This document shows positions 20,261 to 33,283 of a DNA stretch of 64,000 nt, in pieces (position 1 is the first letter of the stretch; each line of letters opens with the position of its first letter). The notes under the pieces were generated by a model that was given only the letters and a program-made list of their open reading frames with translations, was not told the DNA's origin and searched no databases. This DNA comes from Schistosoma haematobium (lineage: Eukaryota; Platyhelminthes; Trematoda; Strigeidida; Schistosomatidae). The DNA lies in contig NC_067200.1 in assembly GCF_000699445.3 (NCBI RefSeq), positions 17,366,510 to 17,430,509 of the forward strand. Reading direction: 5' to 3'. A program made the position numbers and the translations under genes.

Positions 20261-23200
20261 TCTCACTGGTTCTCTATATTGACTAGATGAGGTCGAATGA
20301 ATGGCCCCACTTAAACCCCGTTTTGGAGATGCAGCATTTGTCAATGGTACAAGGTTCACGAGTTCCAGTTAATAAAGCCTGTTATCCGATTTCACATAAG
20401 GTTAGGACGTTGGGGGATTTGGTATATAGTTTGAATTGCAGTCTTAGCGGAGCAAGAATGATAGTTCGTAAACCCAAATGAAGCGTGAGAAAAAAGTGTT
20501 TAGGATCGGAGCCAGCAGTAAAAATAAAACTTTATTGGGGAGCGAAGGAATTTAATTATGGATAAGTTTATATGGGTCGTCATTTATCGAATGTTGCTTA
20601 TCCTCTTGGCTTTTGTATGTATTTCAAACTTAATTTTAAATGGTTAGCAACTATCCACCCTACATTTTTAAGTTGGCTGATATATTTGTTGATGACTAGC
20701 GAAGAATTTCTAGTTTCGCATTTGTAAAGAATGTCTACTTACATTGTAGAATCAAAGGTTTATCAACTGTTTTAGCAAGCACTCGCAACTTGGAAGATAA
20801 GGTAGTACAAAAAATACTGAAGGGAATTGAGTTCTCTGAAACACTGGATCAATGAGACTGAACGCGCAACCCTTACAATGCGGATTAACAGTATGAACTT
20901 CTGACGATGATGGTGGGAAGATGTCTTGGTATCCAATGGCAATACGGTTTCAACTTCCTAGTATGGTCCTATACATTATCTAGTAACCGTTGACTGTGTA
21001 TATGTATACGCCTTGTTACCTATTTTAGTTGATAAAGTTTATCTACTTACAAACTTAACCAGTCAGTCACCTATTTTAGTTAGAAGCGTTAGTAGGTCAC
21101 AATTCTATGAAGTTTAGGTATTCTTCCAACGACCAGATAATAGTCTGCTAAATAACTGTTATATCCGGTGAAGATTAAATAACAGGTAACTTCCGAGGAC
21201 TATTCATGGACTAATATTCTATAAACATTCTTATTGTATAACTACTCAACAATTACACTATGTATATTTATATTCCTTTTATGATAAGCTTTATTTTGAC
21301 CTATAATTTATTATTGTACGATTTACGGTTCTTAAGTTATGTTCAGTTTATTAACTACTGCCTCCCACATTCACAGCCACTTTTTGGGCTTATTTGTGTA
21401 CAAATATTATTTCCTATTTTATGGTACGTTGCGGTCTGTGTGATTGATATATAAACCAAGTATGCCTGAAATAAACGATCTGCTCTGATTCGGAAGCTGG
21501 TATCTTGTTCTGGACTCAAGTGGAAGGGCTCGTAGGACATAGGACCAATAAGGACGCTAAACTGCCCACACCGGTTGAACGTCATTGGTTGGCCTAGTGC
21601 GAAGATTCGTATAAGTCGTATTCGGATTGGTAGATAGATCGTGTGATCGAAAAGTCAGACATCCAAGGTCATAACAATAACGCTAGTCTAGTGGACAAAA
21701 AATCGAAGAGAAAGTAATTCTTTAACAAAATCAAACAGCAAGGATATGTGCAACTTGGTGATAATCGATATTTTCATCGACTGAACATAAAGGAAACTCC
21801 ATGTATCTTCTAAACAAACCTGTAACTTTTAATGTTTCTGGGTCTTTTATTCGTAGTCTGAAATTTAGGCATTATCACTTCAAAACCTCCCAAATCATGT
21901 TTGAAATCTGATATTAAGTTTGATATGGCTGGCTAATTGTTTTTGGGTCTGCGACTAGTTCCGAGTTCATTTACTTGTTTCTATGTGACAGTTAAATCCT
22001 TATCGACAAGTCACTGACATGACCTAGTTGTTGATTGATCTTATCTGCCATCACCACTCACAATAATTCAAATATGTGATTTTTTCGACTATGATTGAGA
22101 AATGTGAGTGCACACAGAGGTTCATATCAGTCTTGTAGAAATACTCTTCATTTCAAAAGTGTAATGTAGACATTTTCGAACATTAATTGCTAACTGATTG
22201 AATGTGGTTTGGTTAGCTCGTTTATTATCACACGATTGAGAAAAGTCGGTCGCTTACCCAAGATAGAAGTATTTTTGCCGACAACAGATGCACATCCACG
22301 AACTTTCAGAGCAATTTGCAAAATGTCATCGATAGTAAAACTGAAAAGTAATGCTGAAATCGGGTGACTGATTAGCTCATTCTTGATTGGAACATTGGAA
22401 AGATGGCTGTATACCACAATTCTGTCTGATGTGTTTGTGTGTAAAGCCTACACAATGAACTTAACAAACACTATTAGACTTGTGATCTACGAGCTGGGTG
22501 GATTGGTTGTGAACCTTTCATTGTTCTGAACAACATAATCGACACGTACTTCAAATAGAGTTATTGGGATCTCTCTACCATTGACTAACGGCTTGTTCTG
22601 TTGACCTGGGGTTTGATTGGTTGTTCTGCTTAGCTGTACGGTCGTCTATTGTGTTTTTTCGGATGCTTTCTCTCCTGACCCGAATTGTAACTTTGCAGTT
22701 GTTAATCCGTTCTCTTATTTCTGATAAATTGGCTAATTTCGATGTCTAGTGCTTTATGCTTGGTTAGGGTCCCAGGCGACTGCTGACCTTCAATAGATGT
22801 GAGGGTGTTCCGCCATTCAGTGAACGCTGAGGATGTGATATATGAGAACTTGAGTCCCGAATAGCGACCAATTTTTCCCTTGAGAGTTGGTCCTTCAGAA
22901 GTCTAGAATAATAGACGTAGTACGATGACAACTGATATTTCGAAACCAATAAGAAGCAGGCTACTATACAGAAAACTGTTTTGTAAATTACATAATCTGA
23001 GATGAGGGCGACGACCGCTTCACTCTACAACCATGAAACACTCCTTTTCTTATACTTTTATAAGCAACCCGGATAAGCCTATGAAATAGGAGCAAAATAT
23101 ATAATGCAGTGATTTTGCCAAATTTGTTAGTTAGCGGATTTTAGACTTGATTTCATAAATTATATATACAAAAAACTTTTACGTAGTAGGATCAAACATA

Positions 23201-24600
23201 AGAAAGTTTAATATAACAAGAGGATTCTTGTTTTTAACTAGAACTTCGTTAGGATTTACTTTAATGGAACAGTATTATCTACATGGATCTATGAAAAATA
23301 TGAGAACAGGTGACAGCAGTTTATAAAACAAGGTAATGAAATGTTTTAGGGGCTCGGGATCTGACTCCATTTATAATCATATGAGTGATTGTTGCCAAAA
23401 TATACATCCTGGCTATCCTTGTATATTTGATCGACCTAAATAGCGTTGGTGAATAACGGTAATAAATAAGCCAAATACGCGAATGAATTTTGTACACTCA
23501 CTGATCTGGACAGGAAATAAGAGTGATGGAGCGAATAGAAGAGAGAGAAGCGAAATGACACGCAGTGGAGAAGGCTGGTAAGCCCAACTCCATTTAATCA
23601 AGGGTTAAGCAATATTTATAGTCACATAAAAATAAATTACAGATATGTGATGAATAGGATAAGAAGTGTACACACACACATGCGTTCATATAAAAACAAT
23701 CAGGGTTAATAACTGAATAATTAACAAGGTGACTCAAGAAGAATAGATAAATTGACCTGTTCAGAAGCTAGAATAAGTTATACGGGCTAAACATAGGAAC
23801 TGAATCTACACTGTGTTGTATAAATAATTATAATCCATAGAATTATATAACCAATAAAAAGTAAGATAACAAAATCTGTTAAAATACGTGGTAGGTTTCA
23901 ATTTTGCAAAAACACTTTTCAAATAATATTTAAACTACTTTATTTCTATTTAAGTAACACATTTTCTGACGTTGAATTTTATTGCTTCTTCCTCACTAAA
24001 TAGTTTCAAGTTACTTAATAGTTCTAATCAAAAGTCCATCGAGAATTGTGAGAATAATTTAGTTAAAATATTCTTATAATGAATCATACCACTTAAATTC
24101 ACTGTTATTTGTATTCATGGAAATGTAGGTGAATTCATAATTGAATGATTTATTCACAATACTATAATGCTGTAAATCTTTTATTTAATATTATCAATAT
24201 AATGATCTTGATGCTTTCATTATTGTGGACAATATTCAAGGAATATATTCAATATAGATAATGATGCATTATCTAAACGAATTCATAATCACATATTGTT
24301 TTAAAAAGTAAAATGATCCACATAATTCCAAATCATTAATCGGATTAGAAATTTTGTGCCTGAATATAAACCTCATTCGATTGATAGAATAAACTAGACA
24401 AGTAGTGAATACGTGTTTATTGTGATCTGAGGACAGTAATAGTGGAGTGGGAGGTTACCTGTTCAAACACACAAAGCTTTTCAACATTCAATAAAAGAGA
24501 ATGGAATATTTAATGCTTATAAGAAATAAGGAAGTGAATGAATATTTGAGCTCTATTGTTTTGACATCTACTTAGTTGTTTGAGGTCAACTCTTGACTAA
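20261..24600. other. Long non-coding stretch, no recognised genes
   Basis: AT-rich sequence with short chance ORFs only. Stretches such as 22620-22980 and 23340-23640 are less AT-rich and look like old repeats, but I cannot name them. No tRNA, rRNA or splice-bordered exon chain stands out. Confidence 0.5.
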
Positions 24601-24643
24601 TGAACTTAGGATGTTACACATCTCTCCCACTCTGCCTTGCCAT

Positions 24644-24670
24644 TATTCTTTCTTTCTTTCTCTCTCTCTT
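24644..24670 (+). repeat. (TTTC)n/(TC)n microsatellite
   Basis: Three to four TTTC units run into a TC repeat. Confidence 0.75.
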
Positions 24671-25559
24671 AAAATGGACTGTCTTCAGCGGAAATTTTCT
24701 GATCTATCGATTACTAACAATAATTCTGATACTGATGACGTAGATCTAACAAATTTTGTCTACCTGGTACAGTATGCGACTAGGCTCTTGATGCAGTTTA
24801 GAAAATATCAATGCCTTCCTGATAGAAAGAAGTATATGATGGGAAACTTTTGGTGTTTGTCGCCTTGTTCTATATTTGACTCTATGAAAGCATGTGATTA
24901 GTTGATCGCTCTTACTATCAACTAATTCATCTTGGCATGATGGTTGTTGGTGAGCGATATTTGGTCCTCTGATCAACAGAAAATGTATCGGATGATAATG
25001 GGAGTGATAACATATAGAGACAAATTAGTAACTCCTACATGTCAAGCCACATCACATATAAATAAGGCGTGTTTTTGTTTCCCATTATATCTTTACGGAT
25101 TTGAGATTGCAATCATAGCTCCGAAGTTTAGTTGGTGGGTTTCTGCTCTCCAGATACTTATGTGACAACGGGTCAATCATCATAGGATACCACCACAAAT
25201 CGTGGCCTCACTGAAACATCGACAATTAATCCTTGTTTTTATATATAATTCTGAAGTTCTTGTCTTCAACAGTGATATGAAGCATGAAATAAACATGGTT
25301 TACCAACACTCGTGTTATTATTTAGTGAGTGTGAATTTCCTCGGTGGGTCAGGTAATCATAGGCCTCTTACATTCAGTGATTTAATTAAACACAACGTGA
25401 TTTAAACATGGGATCCAAAATATCATCTTGCTACGACAATTCTCCAAAATATTATGGGGTTATAAAAAGTTATTAGAATATCAAACTCTAGGTTGAATTT
25501 CGGAATTTCTGGTTCACAGATACCTAACAGACTTTCCAGATGTGGGTGAATGTTAAGAC

Positions 25560-26150
25560 ACATCGCTAGTTGATTTCGGATTGTCATTCCCACCTACTTA
25601 CTTGCGCCTGTTACTCGTTGTGGAATAAAATGTGCTGCACACCAGAATTCTCCATCTAACTCAATCCCGAAAAATCCGTTCCAGTTGTTCTCAGTTGCTA
25701 TTCATTCTTTTGAAAAGTGCTTCATTTTCGGCTGCCTAGTACTAGATAACATTCATTGTAATATCCTTCTGCTTTGCTTTGCGAATGTAGATAGAGCAAC
25801 AGCTAGCTGATTTCCTAGAAGAGGACCACGAAGTAATACCATCACTTTAAAGGTTGTTATTAGCTGTCATGATAAATTCGTGCCAGTGATGTTGAAAGCA
25901 GTGATCAGTTCAGTAACTATTCAGTGAAAGCCGTGACATGGTCGTGGATCAAAGTACGTCATCGGATTGTTACAGTGACGTGGTAACATTGACAGACAGT
26001 CATTCATATAATACACAAGGGATCCACTCATCCTTGGAATTTCATTGTGGTTTGATTTTGGGAAACAAATTATGAAAGCGGTAACACTTTTATTCAAAGT
26101 ACAGAATGGAAAGAAGTCAGTCAACCACAAGAAGAAAAAGAAAGGAGTGA
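25560..26150 (+). repeat. Unnamed dispersed repeat, copy A
   Basis: Large parts recur in reverse complement at 61700-62285. The antisense of 25640-25790 (tcggctgcctagtactagat region) matches 62150-62280, and the antisense of 25925-26110 (gtggatcaaagtacgtcatc region) matches 61780-61965. No coding motif was found. It is probably an old mobile element. Confidence 0.6.
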
Positions 26151-26689
26151 GTAACTAAACAAGACATCGATCACTAATCAATAAAGAATCATTATAAACA
26201 TCTCGGTCCAACAGTAGTTACCCTAATGCGTCTCGAGTAACTTCTCAGACTGTGAAACAAATGTGGAATGGTTTGTATTCGTAAGAGAAGTATCCGATTC
26301 CTCTAAATTGCTATCACACTATGTTGGTCAAGGTTAACTGATGTGAAACCTAGATCTTGCAGGGTTTTTCGCTTACTGCTTTCTCCTTCCTAATACAAAT
26401 TTAATTGTATCAGTCGACTTGTGTATTATACTTATCTCATAGTTAACTGTTAAAGTCCCTAACTTACAAATGAGATCTCACTGTGCATGATCTGACATTT
26501 TTGTTGCATGTTCCTCAGTTTAGTTTTGATCAAACTCTGTTGACAGATATACTCACTGAACGAATACTTTGATTTTACTTGTAGTGAAAATTTTTTGTAT
26601 CATTCTCGCTACATCAGCTCTTTTGTCCATTGACGAACTAATTTCAACAATATTCTTACATAAAGGCATTGTAGTGACTCACATTTATC

Positions 26690-27080
26690 ACGAGAACGCG
26701 ACTGGTTTAATAAAAACAATTATTATTATAACCAACTGTACCAGTGTTTGTTTTAATGTGCTTTTGTTTGACTGTGCTAATGACAGCTATTTTGTGCTTC
26801 CATTCTTGTACTGACACTTCGATTGTAACTTCGCGCGAATTCGGTTACCTTCTGTAACCAAGGTTGTATCCTGGCACGATCTCGGTATCCTTTCGATGCC
26901 ACGAGATCGCCAGCAAATATAACTCGACTTGGTCCATTAATTGCCTTCTGATATTTGGCTTCTCGGGGATTTTATGGAGTCATTTGGAACGAGCTTCTTA
27001 CGCCTTCTGATCTATTTGGCACGTGTTTCTTGGTAGCGGTGTTCATAGTTAATCTCAACTCGACGCCACGCTACAGCATA
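26690..27080 (-). repeat. Unnamed dispersed repeat, copy in spacer
   Basis: Antisense copy of the 9907-10290 repeat, with the gagatcg/cgatctc, ccgaattc and gtgagtcacta blocks in the same order. It abuts the RTE-like remnant that starts near 27080. Confidence 0.6.
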
Positions 27081-28792
27081 AACAAAGCCACATGTATTTC
27101 ACCGGACCACAATGCACTGAAGCAGATCGAATATATCTTCATCAATAAAGGGTTCAGAAGGACGATAGAATATGTAGGAACCAAGAGAGGAGCCGATATA
27201 ACCTTAGATTATCATTTGCTGCTCGCCAAGAGGAAATCAAAACTCAAGAAGCACTGAACAACGGGGAGGACAACATCACAAATGTTTAATACGGCTTTTC
27301 TTCGGAATACCGACAGACTTGACGAATTTAAATTAACCTTCAGCAATAGATTCCAGACCTTTGACGACCTACTCAATGAAGAGGGAACTACCATGGAGAA
27401 CAACTGGAAGGAGATCAAGTAGACAATTTTTTCAGTATGTCATGAGGTTTTGAGTCACAAGAAGCACCCTCCAAGGAATGGATCACTGTTGATACACTGG
27501 ATAAGATTCAGGAAAAGAGGAACGAGAAGGCACTAATCAATAACAGTCGAACAAGAGCAGAGAAAGCCAAAGCACAAGCTGAATACACAGAAATAAAGAA
27601 GCAAATGAAGAAGAGCATCAGAACCGACCAACATGAATATGTGGAAGATCTAGCAACGACGGTGGAAAAGGCTGCAAGAGAAGGAAACATGAGACAATTG
27701 TATGATACAACAAACAAGCTCGCTGGAAATTATCATAAATTACCATACCAGAACGACCAGTGGTAAGCAAGGAAGGTAAATTAATCACCAACATTGAAGA
27801 ACAACAAAACAGGTGTGTAGAGCACTTCAAGGAACTCTTGAATCGACTGGCCCCACTGTACCCACCGAACATCAAAGCAACACCTACAGACCTCCCAATC
27901 AATGTTGGCTCACCAACATTTAAAGAGATCGGTATGGGACCAGACAACGTTCCAGCAAATGCACTGAAAACAGACGTAGCATTAACTGAAAAGATACTTC
28001 ACATTCTCTTCAGTAAGATTTGGGATGAAGAACAAGTACGAACAGACTGGAGAAAAAGGACACCTGACCAAGATGGCAAAGAAAGGCGATCTCATTATGT
28101 GTAAGAACTACAGAGGCACCAATCTACTCTCAATACCAGGAACAGTCTTAAACAGGGTGTTGTAAAACAGAATGAATGACTCCGTAGACGCCCAACTTCG
28201 AGACCAACAGGCTGGATTCCGTAAGGATCAATTATGTACCGACGGAATCGCAACACTACGGATCACTGTGAAACAATCAATTAAATGTAATTCATCACTC
28301 TACATTAACTCCATTGGCTACAAGAAAGCGGTTGATAGCATGGAGGGGAAAACACTCTGGTGGCCTCTTCGGCACTACGGCGTGTTTGAGAAGATAGTGA
28401 ATACCATAAGGGATTCTTATAATGCATTAAACTGCAAAATCGTGAATGGAGGACATCTCACAGACTCGTTCAATGTAAAGACCGGTGTCAGACAAGGTTG
28501 CGTACTCTCCAGTGGGGCAGGAAATCAGGAAGAGGAGCTGGAAATGGATAGGGCACACATAGAGGAATGCACCCAACTGCGTCACAAGGCAAGCCGTCAT
28601 ATAAATTCCTTAAGGTCAAAGGAGAAGAGGAAGACCGAAGAACATATTACGCCGAGAAATGGAGACAGATATGCGAAGAATGAACAACAGTTGGATAGGA
28701 CTAGAAAGGAAGGTCCAGGACAGATTGGGTAGGAGAATGCTGGTTAGCGGCCTATAATGCATTTCAGGTAACAGGCATAAGTTAGTAAGTAA
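27080..28792 (+). pseudogene. RTE-like LINE remnant with internal deletion
   Basis: It begins in the endonuclease (QIEYIFINKGFRRTIE, then KRGADI), passes linker sequence (VEHFKELLNRLAP), continues with GMGPDNVPANALK, RDQQAGFRKDQLCTDGIATL and KTGVRQGCVLS of the reverse transcriptase, then jumps to the C-terminal tail (NEQQLDRTRKEGPGQIG). The YADD region is deleted, frames are broken, and the endonuclease QIDH motif reads QIEY. It ends with TAAG-type short repeats near 28775-28792, as RTE elements do. Confidence 0.7.
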
Positions 28793-28794
28793 TT

Positions 28795-28900
28795 GAATTC
28801 AATCCTCTTTAACAAACAGTCTGTTTGTTAGATTTCCTCATGAGAATTTTTTCATAAGCTGTGACAATATTTCCTGCATTAGTTTCCTCTCCTCGTCGTA
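28795..28900 (+). pseudogene. MEG-like pseudo-exon, paralogue of 1189-1365
   Basis: In frame it reads NSLFVRFPHENFFISCDNIS then CISFLSSS and a TAG. This aligns with NSVQIANRVENLIINFDNHS then CTSFTSSSQRT of the exon at 1189-1365, with nucleotide similarity throughout. The stop and the loss of flanking exons suggest a dead paralogue caught between a LINE and an LTR element. Confidence 0.5.
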
Positions 28901-29164
28901 GCATGATTCGCATTGAATTTTACGGAGAATCGACTGAGTATTGGATGTGAATAATGTCTGAACAAACCTATTGTTTCTTACCACAACTTCACACGTTATC
29001 ACAGATACAGATGTGATCCCGGGCACAGAGTTCTAAGTGCGTCACTTCATAATTTTATGGTAATTACGTACAATTATGCACAAATTACAAATAGATTAGC
29101 ACGTATGTAAATTTCAGACACTTTGATTCTACATCACTTAATTATATTTGCACCAACCATACTG

Positions 29165-29705
29165 TGGTGGACCAAAAAGTATATTAACCGAAAAACAGCA
29201 ATAAAGTTATTACGTCCAAAAGTTAATGTAGCAATATACAACGCATAAGATAATAACACAAATAAAACTTTAGGGATGTTACTTAAATCAGCAGGTTGGC
29301 GCGTGTCTTGTTGGTTTTGGTACCAGAATCCACAATTATAGGTAAATAATAATTGCAATGAGACGATATGGCTCCAGTAGTATATGCGAACGTAGAATGT
29401 AATGTGAATGTTACAACAGTCTATAAATATAAATGATAGTGAATTGATCGTTTCGTTATTATATCCACAAACATGATAGAACGTGAAACGTATGTATAAA
29501 AGTGTATTTAATTATGAGCAGTTAACTATGTCATGCTATGTTGGATTGAAAAACGGCAGGAAGGATGTGAGTATCCAAAGTCATATACTTAAACAACAAG
29601 TGCAATCGATTAATGATAATTGTACATATTGTGAGAATTGGGAAGATAAATGCAAAAGATATCAAAAACTATTTACAAAATAGGTGCATTAAGTCTATCT
29701 CCACA
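29165..29705 (-). repeat. 3' LTR of the CsRn1-type element
   Basis: 541 bp, starting tggtgg and ending ccaca on the plus strand, so TG...CA in either orientation. It repeats at 34105-34645 with an offset of exactly 4940. Confidence 0.92.
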
Positions 29706-30153
29706 TAGCTCCCCCCAGAGTGTCCGGAGTTAACACTAGGTTGTTAAACACTAAAACAAAGAACAATTCAAAAGTGGAGTACATGGCAGAAATATACAAT
29801 GTGTTAATGTACATTGATATACTCGATCACAACAAAAAGGAAATGAAAATATGGTCAGTGGATGGTTAGCTAATAGGAATACAGTACAAGACGGTTGATA
29901 AACTCATAAAATAAAAAAAAGTTGGATTGTTTATTTTTCTGTACTGTTAATGAATAATTAACTACAGTTCACCTGTTTATTATTGTGACAATTTTTCTTA
30001 TTATTAAAAACAAAAATGAAATTTGACAAAACAAGCGATTGTGAAGAAATGTAATTAATTATATAAACCTATAAATAAAGGAAATAGTTTTTATTGGGAA
30101 ATTGAGTAAATTTAACCTTGTAATATGCATCAATTGAATGTTTTTGGATTTTA
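29706..30153 (-). other. 3' non-coding region of the CsRn1-type element
   Basis: AT-rich sequence between the integrase stop and the 3' LTR, with the polypurine tract at about 29706-29725. Confidence 0.7.
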
Positions 30154-31161
30154 TTAGTCTACAAAATGTACATAACGTTTAGGTTTGTTTATAAATCTAT
30201 CAGAACGTGTTAAACAAGAAGGTGTAGTGTTAAGTTTTTCATCCTCCTCTTGTTTCGCAGTAATTGATGAGAGGGATTGTTTATTCGCAGTGTTTTCTTC
30301 TTTGTCTTGTGAAATTTCGTGGAAATCTGGTTTTATTCTGTCTATAGAAATCGTCTCCTTGTTTCCGTTTCTGTTGATAATGAAATGTTTGTGACTGCGT
30401 TTACTTACTTTAAAGGGACCTTCATATGGTGGTTTCAGTGGCTTTTTCACAGCGTCTACTCGAACAAAAACAATTTTGCACGTTTCAAGATGTTTATCAA
30501 GCTGAACTCCATTGTTATTTTCTCGCGGGGATATTGCTTTGATGTTCTGCATCGTTTGCAGTAAGCGGCTTACAAAACGAGAAGGATACCCTGACGTTGT
30601 AGATTCACCATTAACCAGTTGTTCCGGTAACGTTAAGGCTGTGCCATAAACTAATTCGGCGGCAGTGAATTCGGAACGAATCCCAAGATGTACGAGAGGT
30701 AAAGCGTCGCTCCACTTTGAAGAGTCAGCTTGTGCCATCAGTGAGCTTTTCAATTGGCGATGGGATCTTTCAGACATGCCATTAGCTACTGGGTGATAAG
30801 CTGTTGTTTTGATGCGGTTCACCCTGAGAAGTCTAGTGAATTCCTGAAATAGAATGGATTGGAATTGGGGACCACTATATGAAGTGATTATAGAAGGTAC
30901 TCCATAGTTCGATATCCAGCGGTCAAGGAAAACGGATACCACTGTTTCAGCAGAAGTGTATTTGATAGGGCATGCTATAACCCATTTTGCAAACCTATTC
31001 ACCGCATTGAGAATGTAAGTGAAGGAATTCGACGGTGGCAGGGGCCCAACTAAGTCTAAATGAATATGTTGAAAACGTTTGTCGGGGATAGGGAATTCCA
31101 CGATCGGACTGATAATGTGTTTTTGGATTTTGCTGCGTTGGCACGGTAAGCAGTCACGGGT
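30154..31161 (-). pseudogene. Integrase, CsRn1-type element
   Basis: The zinc-finger side precedes an in-frame stop at about 31160. The core then reads HIHLDLVGPLPPSNS (first catalytic Asp), IITSYSGPQF and NGMSERSHRQLKSSLMAQ (catalytic Glu). The second catalytic Asp, expected in a T-D-R-G-Q-F context, is Tyr here, so the enzyme should be dead. The tail has PPYEGPFKVSKRS, the GPY/F-type module seen in gypsy integrases. Confidence 0.8.
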
Positions 31162-32055
31162 CTAATGTTTAACATCCGAATTGATTTTTGGCCAAACATA
31201 GCGTTCTGTGATAAGCTTCGTGGTAGCTCTGATGCCTGGATGCGACAGTCCACGTAGCTGTTGAAATATGTTTCGTCGACAAGTTTGTGGCACAAAGGAG
31301 GGATTATTACCCGTTGAAGTGTCGCAAATGATAGATGCATCTGAGAAAGGAATGGGTACAGGTTTAAGATTCAAGTTAGACTTCTCTTTGCAGGCCTTCA
31401 AATCTGCATCGTCTACTTGTAGTTTAGCTAAAGCTTCGAGGCTGATGTTGTGGTTGTGTGCCATCATGTTCATATCCTTTCTAGATAGAGCGTCTGCGAC
31501 AATGTTGGAGGAGCCTTTGATAAGCTGGATGTACGTAGTGAATTGAGAAATATAATCCAGTTGTCTGGCTTCCCATGGGGAATGCTTGTTGTACAACGTG
31601 CTAAAGGAATAGCAAAGGGGTGTATGATCAGTCATAATAGAGAAATCACGACCCTGTAGCAGGAAGTTGAAATGTTTTACAGCTAAACACATAGCCAGAA
31701 GTTCACGTCTGAAGGTGCTAGAACGCCCTTGAGTTGGCGATAATCGTTTGGAAAAGAACGCTATAGGAGTAATCGTATCGTTCACGCACTGCTGTAGTAC
31801 TGCTCCTACTGCTTTCTGGGAGGCGTTAGTGCAGAGGATGAGGTGCGTTGTGTGGTCGTTGTTTAGTTGCCGAAACATAGTAGCGTTGGATATCATTAGT
31901 TTCGCTTTAGCGAAAGCCTCTCTGGCCTCGGGCGCTAACGTAAAGGTGTTCTCCATTTTGGTCTGAGCTACGGTTTTATCAATCTTCAGTAAATATGTCA
32001 AAGGTTGTAAAATAACCGCGCAGGAAGAGAGAAAACGTCGATAAAAAGATTGCAC
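31162..32055 (-). pseudogene. RNase H and integrase N-terminus, CsRn1-type element
   Basis: 297 codons: the thumb/connection YRRFLSSCAVILQPLTYLL, an RNase H segment with LCTNASQKAVGAVLQQ (the usual Asp is Asn), FFSKRLSPTQGRSSTFRREL and DHTPLCYSF, then the start of the integrase (LRGLSHPGIRATTKLITERY). A frameshift separates it from the reverse transcriptase and a stop ends it at 31162. Confidence 0.8.
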
Positions 32056-32125
32056 ATCCTCAAGAACCGGCGTAATGCCTTTATCGACTTGGGCTAAGAA
32101 AGTTGACTATAACTTCGACTTTTTC

Positions 32126-32737
32126 TTAAAGAGCTTTAATTCCTTGGAGACCAATGTGATGTCCCAGGAATCCTAGAGTTGAGACGCCGAATTTACACTT
32201 CAAGGGATTGATTACCACACCATAACCTTTGAAACGTTCGAACAGTGTGTATAACTGTTGAACATATTCTTCAGTGGAAGAACTAGCGATAAAAATATCG
32301 TCGACATAGACAAATACAAAATCCGAACCTCTGGTTAGTTCGTCCATGAATCTCTGGAAGGTCTGAGCAGCGTTTTCTATTCCGAAAGGCATCCTCAATA
32401 ATTCAAAGAAACCAAAAAATGTGATTATGGTTGTTTTTTAATAGCCTCTGGTGCCATCGGTATTTGATAATATGCTTGAACTAGATCTAACTTCGAAAAA
32501 AATCCGTTTTCCATGTAGGTACAGTGAGAAGTCGTGTAAGTGGGTAATGGGGTGTTGATCCGGAGTAATCAGGTTGTTTAAATGGCGGTAGTCTCCACGG
32601 AGGCGCCAATCTTGATCCTTCTCGAGGACCATGTGTAGTTGGAAACCCCATGGGCTTCTAGACTGTCTAATGATGCCTAGTTGCATCATGTGCTCGAATT
32701 CTCGCTGAGCAGTTGTTAGCTTATGTGGCGGCGGTCT
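32126..32737 (-). pseudogene. Reverse transcriptase, CsRn1-type element
   Basis: Fragments 32438-32689 and 32126-32398 carry GIIRQSRSPWGFQLHMVLEK, RLRGDYRHLNNLITPDQHPI, LRMPFGIENAAQTFQRFMDE and VFVYVDDIFIASSS (catalytic YVDD). In between, a frame slip hides the LDLVQAYYQIP motif, which is readable one frame over. An in-frame TGA at 32738-32740 separates it from the protease. Confidence 0.82.
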
Positions 32738-33283
32738 TCATAGCCTGGCGCGTATTGGAGGGCTTGTGGTAGTAATGTGATGTTGTACATGGTGTGTGGC
32801 GCATTCGTCCACCCTGGTGATACACTCAAATTTCGACAAAATGTCGGTGAAGATGTTGTTCACAGGTTTTATCATTCGAACTCCATGAATTTCGTAGTTG
32901 GAGGTGATTGTGCCGATGACCTGTAAATTCGTGTTCCTGTCAATTAATTTCTTGTTGCCCATATCTACTAGTAGGTTGTAAGCACTGAGGAAGTCGGCCC
33001 CGAGAATGGGTTGTTTGACTTGAGCTACGATAAACACCCATGTGAATCTTCTGCGGAGACCGAGGTTCGAGATCAATGACTGTTCTCCATAAGTTTTATT
33101 GACAGTGTTGTTGGCCGCGACGAGAGATAATTTAGAACACTCAGAGTGCCATCGTTGAGAGAGATGTGGTGGGAAGATTTTGATTTCGGCTCCGGTATCG
33201 ACTGAAAAATCTGAGCCAGAAATTCGATCCCTGATGTGAAAGAGACGGCTTGGATAGTGGCCAGAAACAGGCGCCGCTATCAC
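32738..33283 (-). CDS. Aspartic protease region of pol, CsRn1-type element
   Basis: FSVDTGAEIKIFPP holds the catalytic D-T-G. A second conserved block, QPILGADFLSAYNLLVD, is the flap-distal ILG motif. The frame starts with GTG at 33283, overlapping the end of gag by 4 nt, so expression would need frameshifting or reinitiation. It ends at an in-frame TGA that truncates pol. Confidence 0.8.
   Translation of the reverse strand: MIAAPVSGHYPSRLFHIRDRISGSDFSVDTGAEIKIFPPHLSQRWHSECSKLSLVAANNTVNKTYGEQSLISNLGLRRRFTWVFIVAQVKQPILGADFLSAYNLLVDMGNKKLIDRNTNLQVIGTITSNYEIHGVRMIKPVNNIFTDILSKFECITRVDECATHHVQHHITTTSPPIRARL

Noticed and set aside
29483..29683. A 66-codon ORF identical at 34423-34623 as a small gene.
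   Set aside because: It lies within the LTRs of the CsRn1-type element, which explains the exact duplication.
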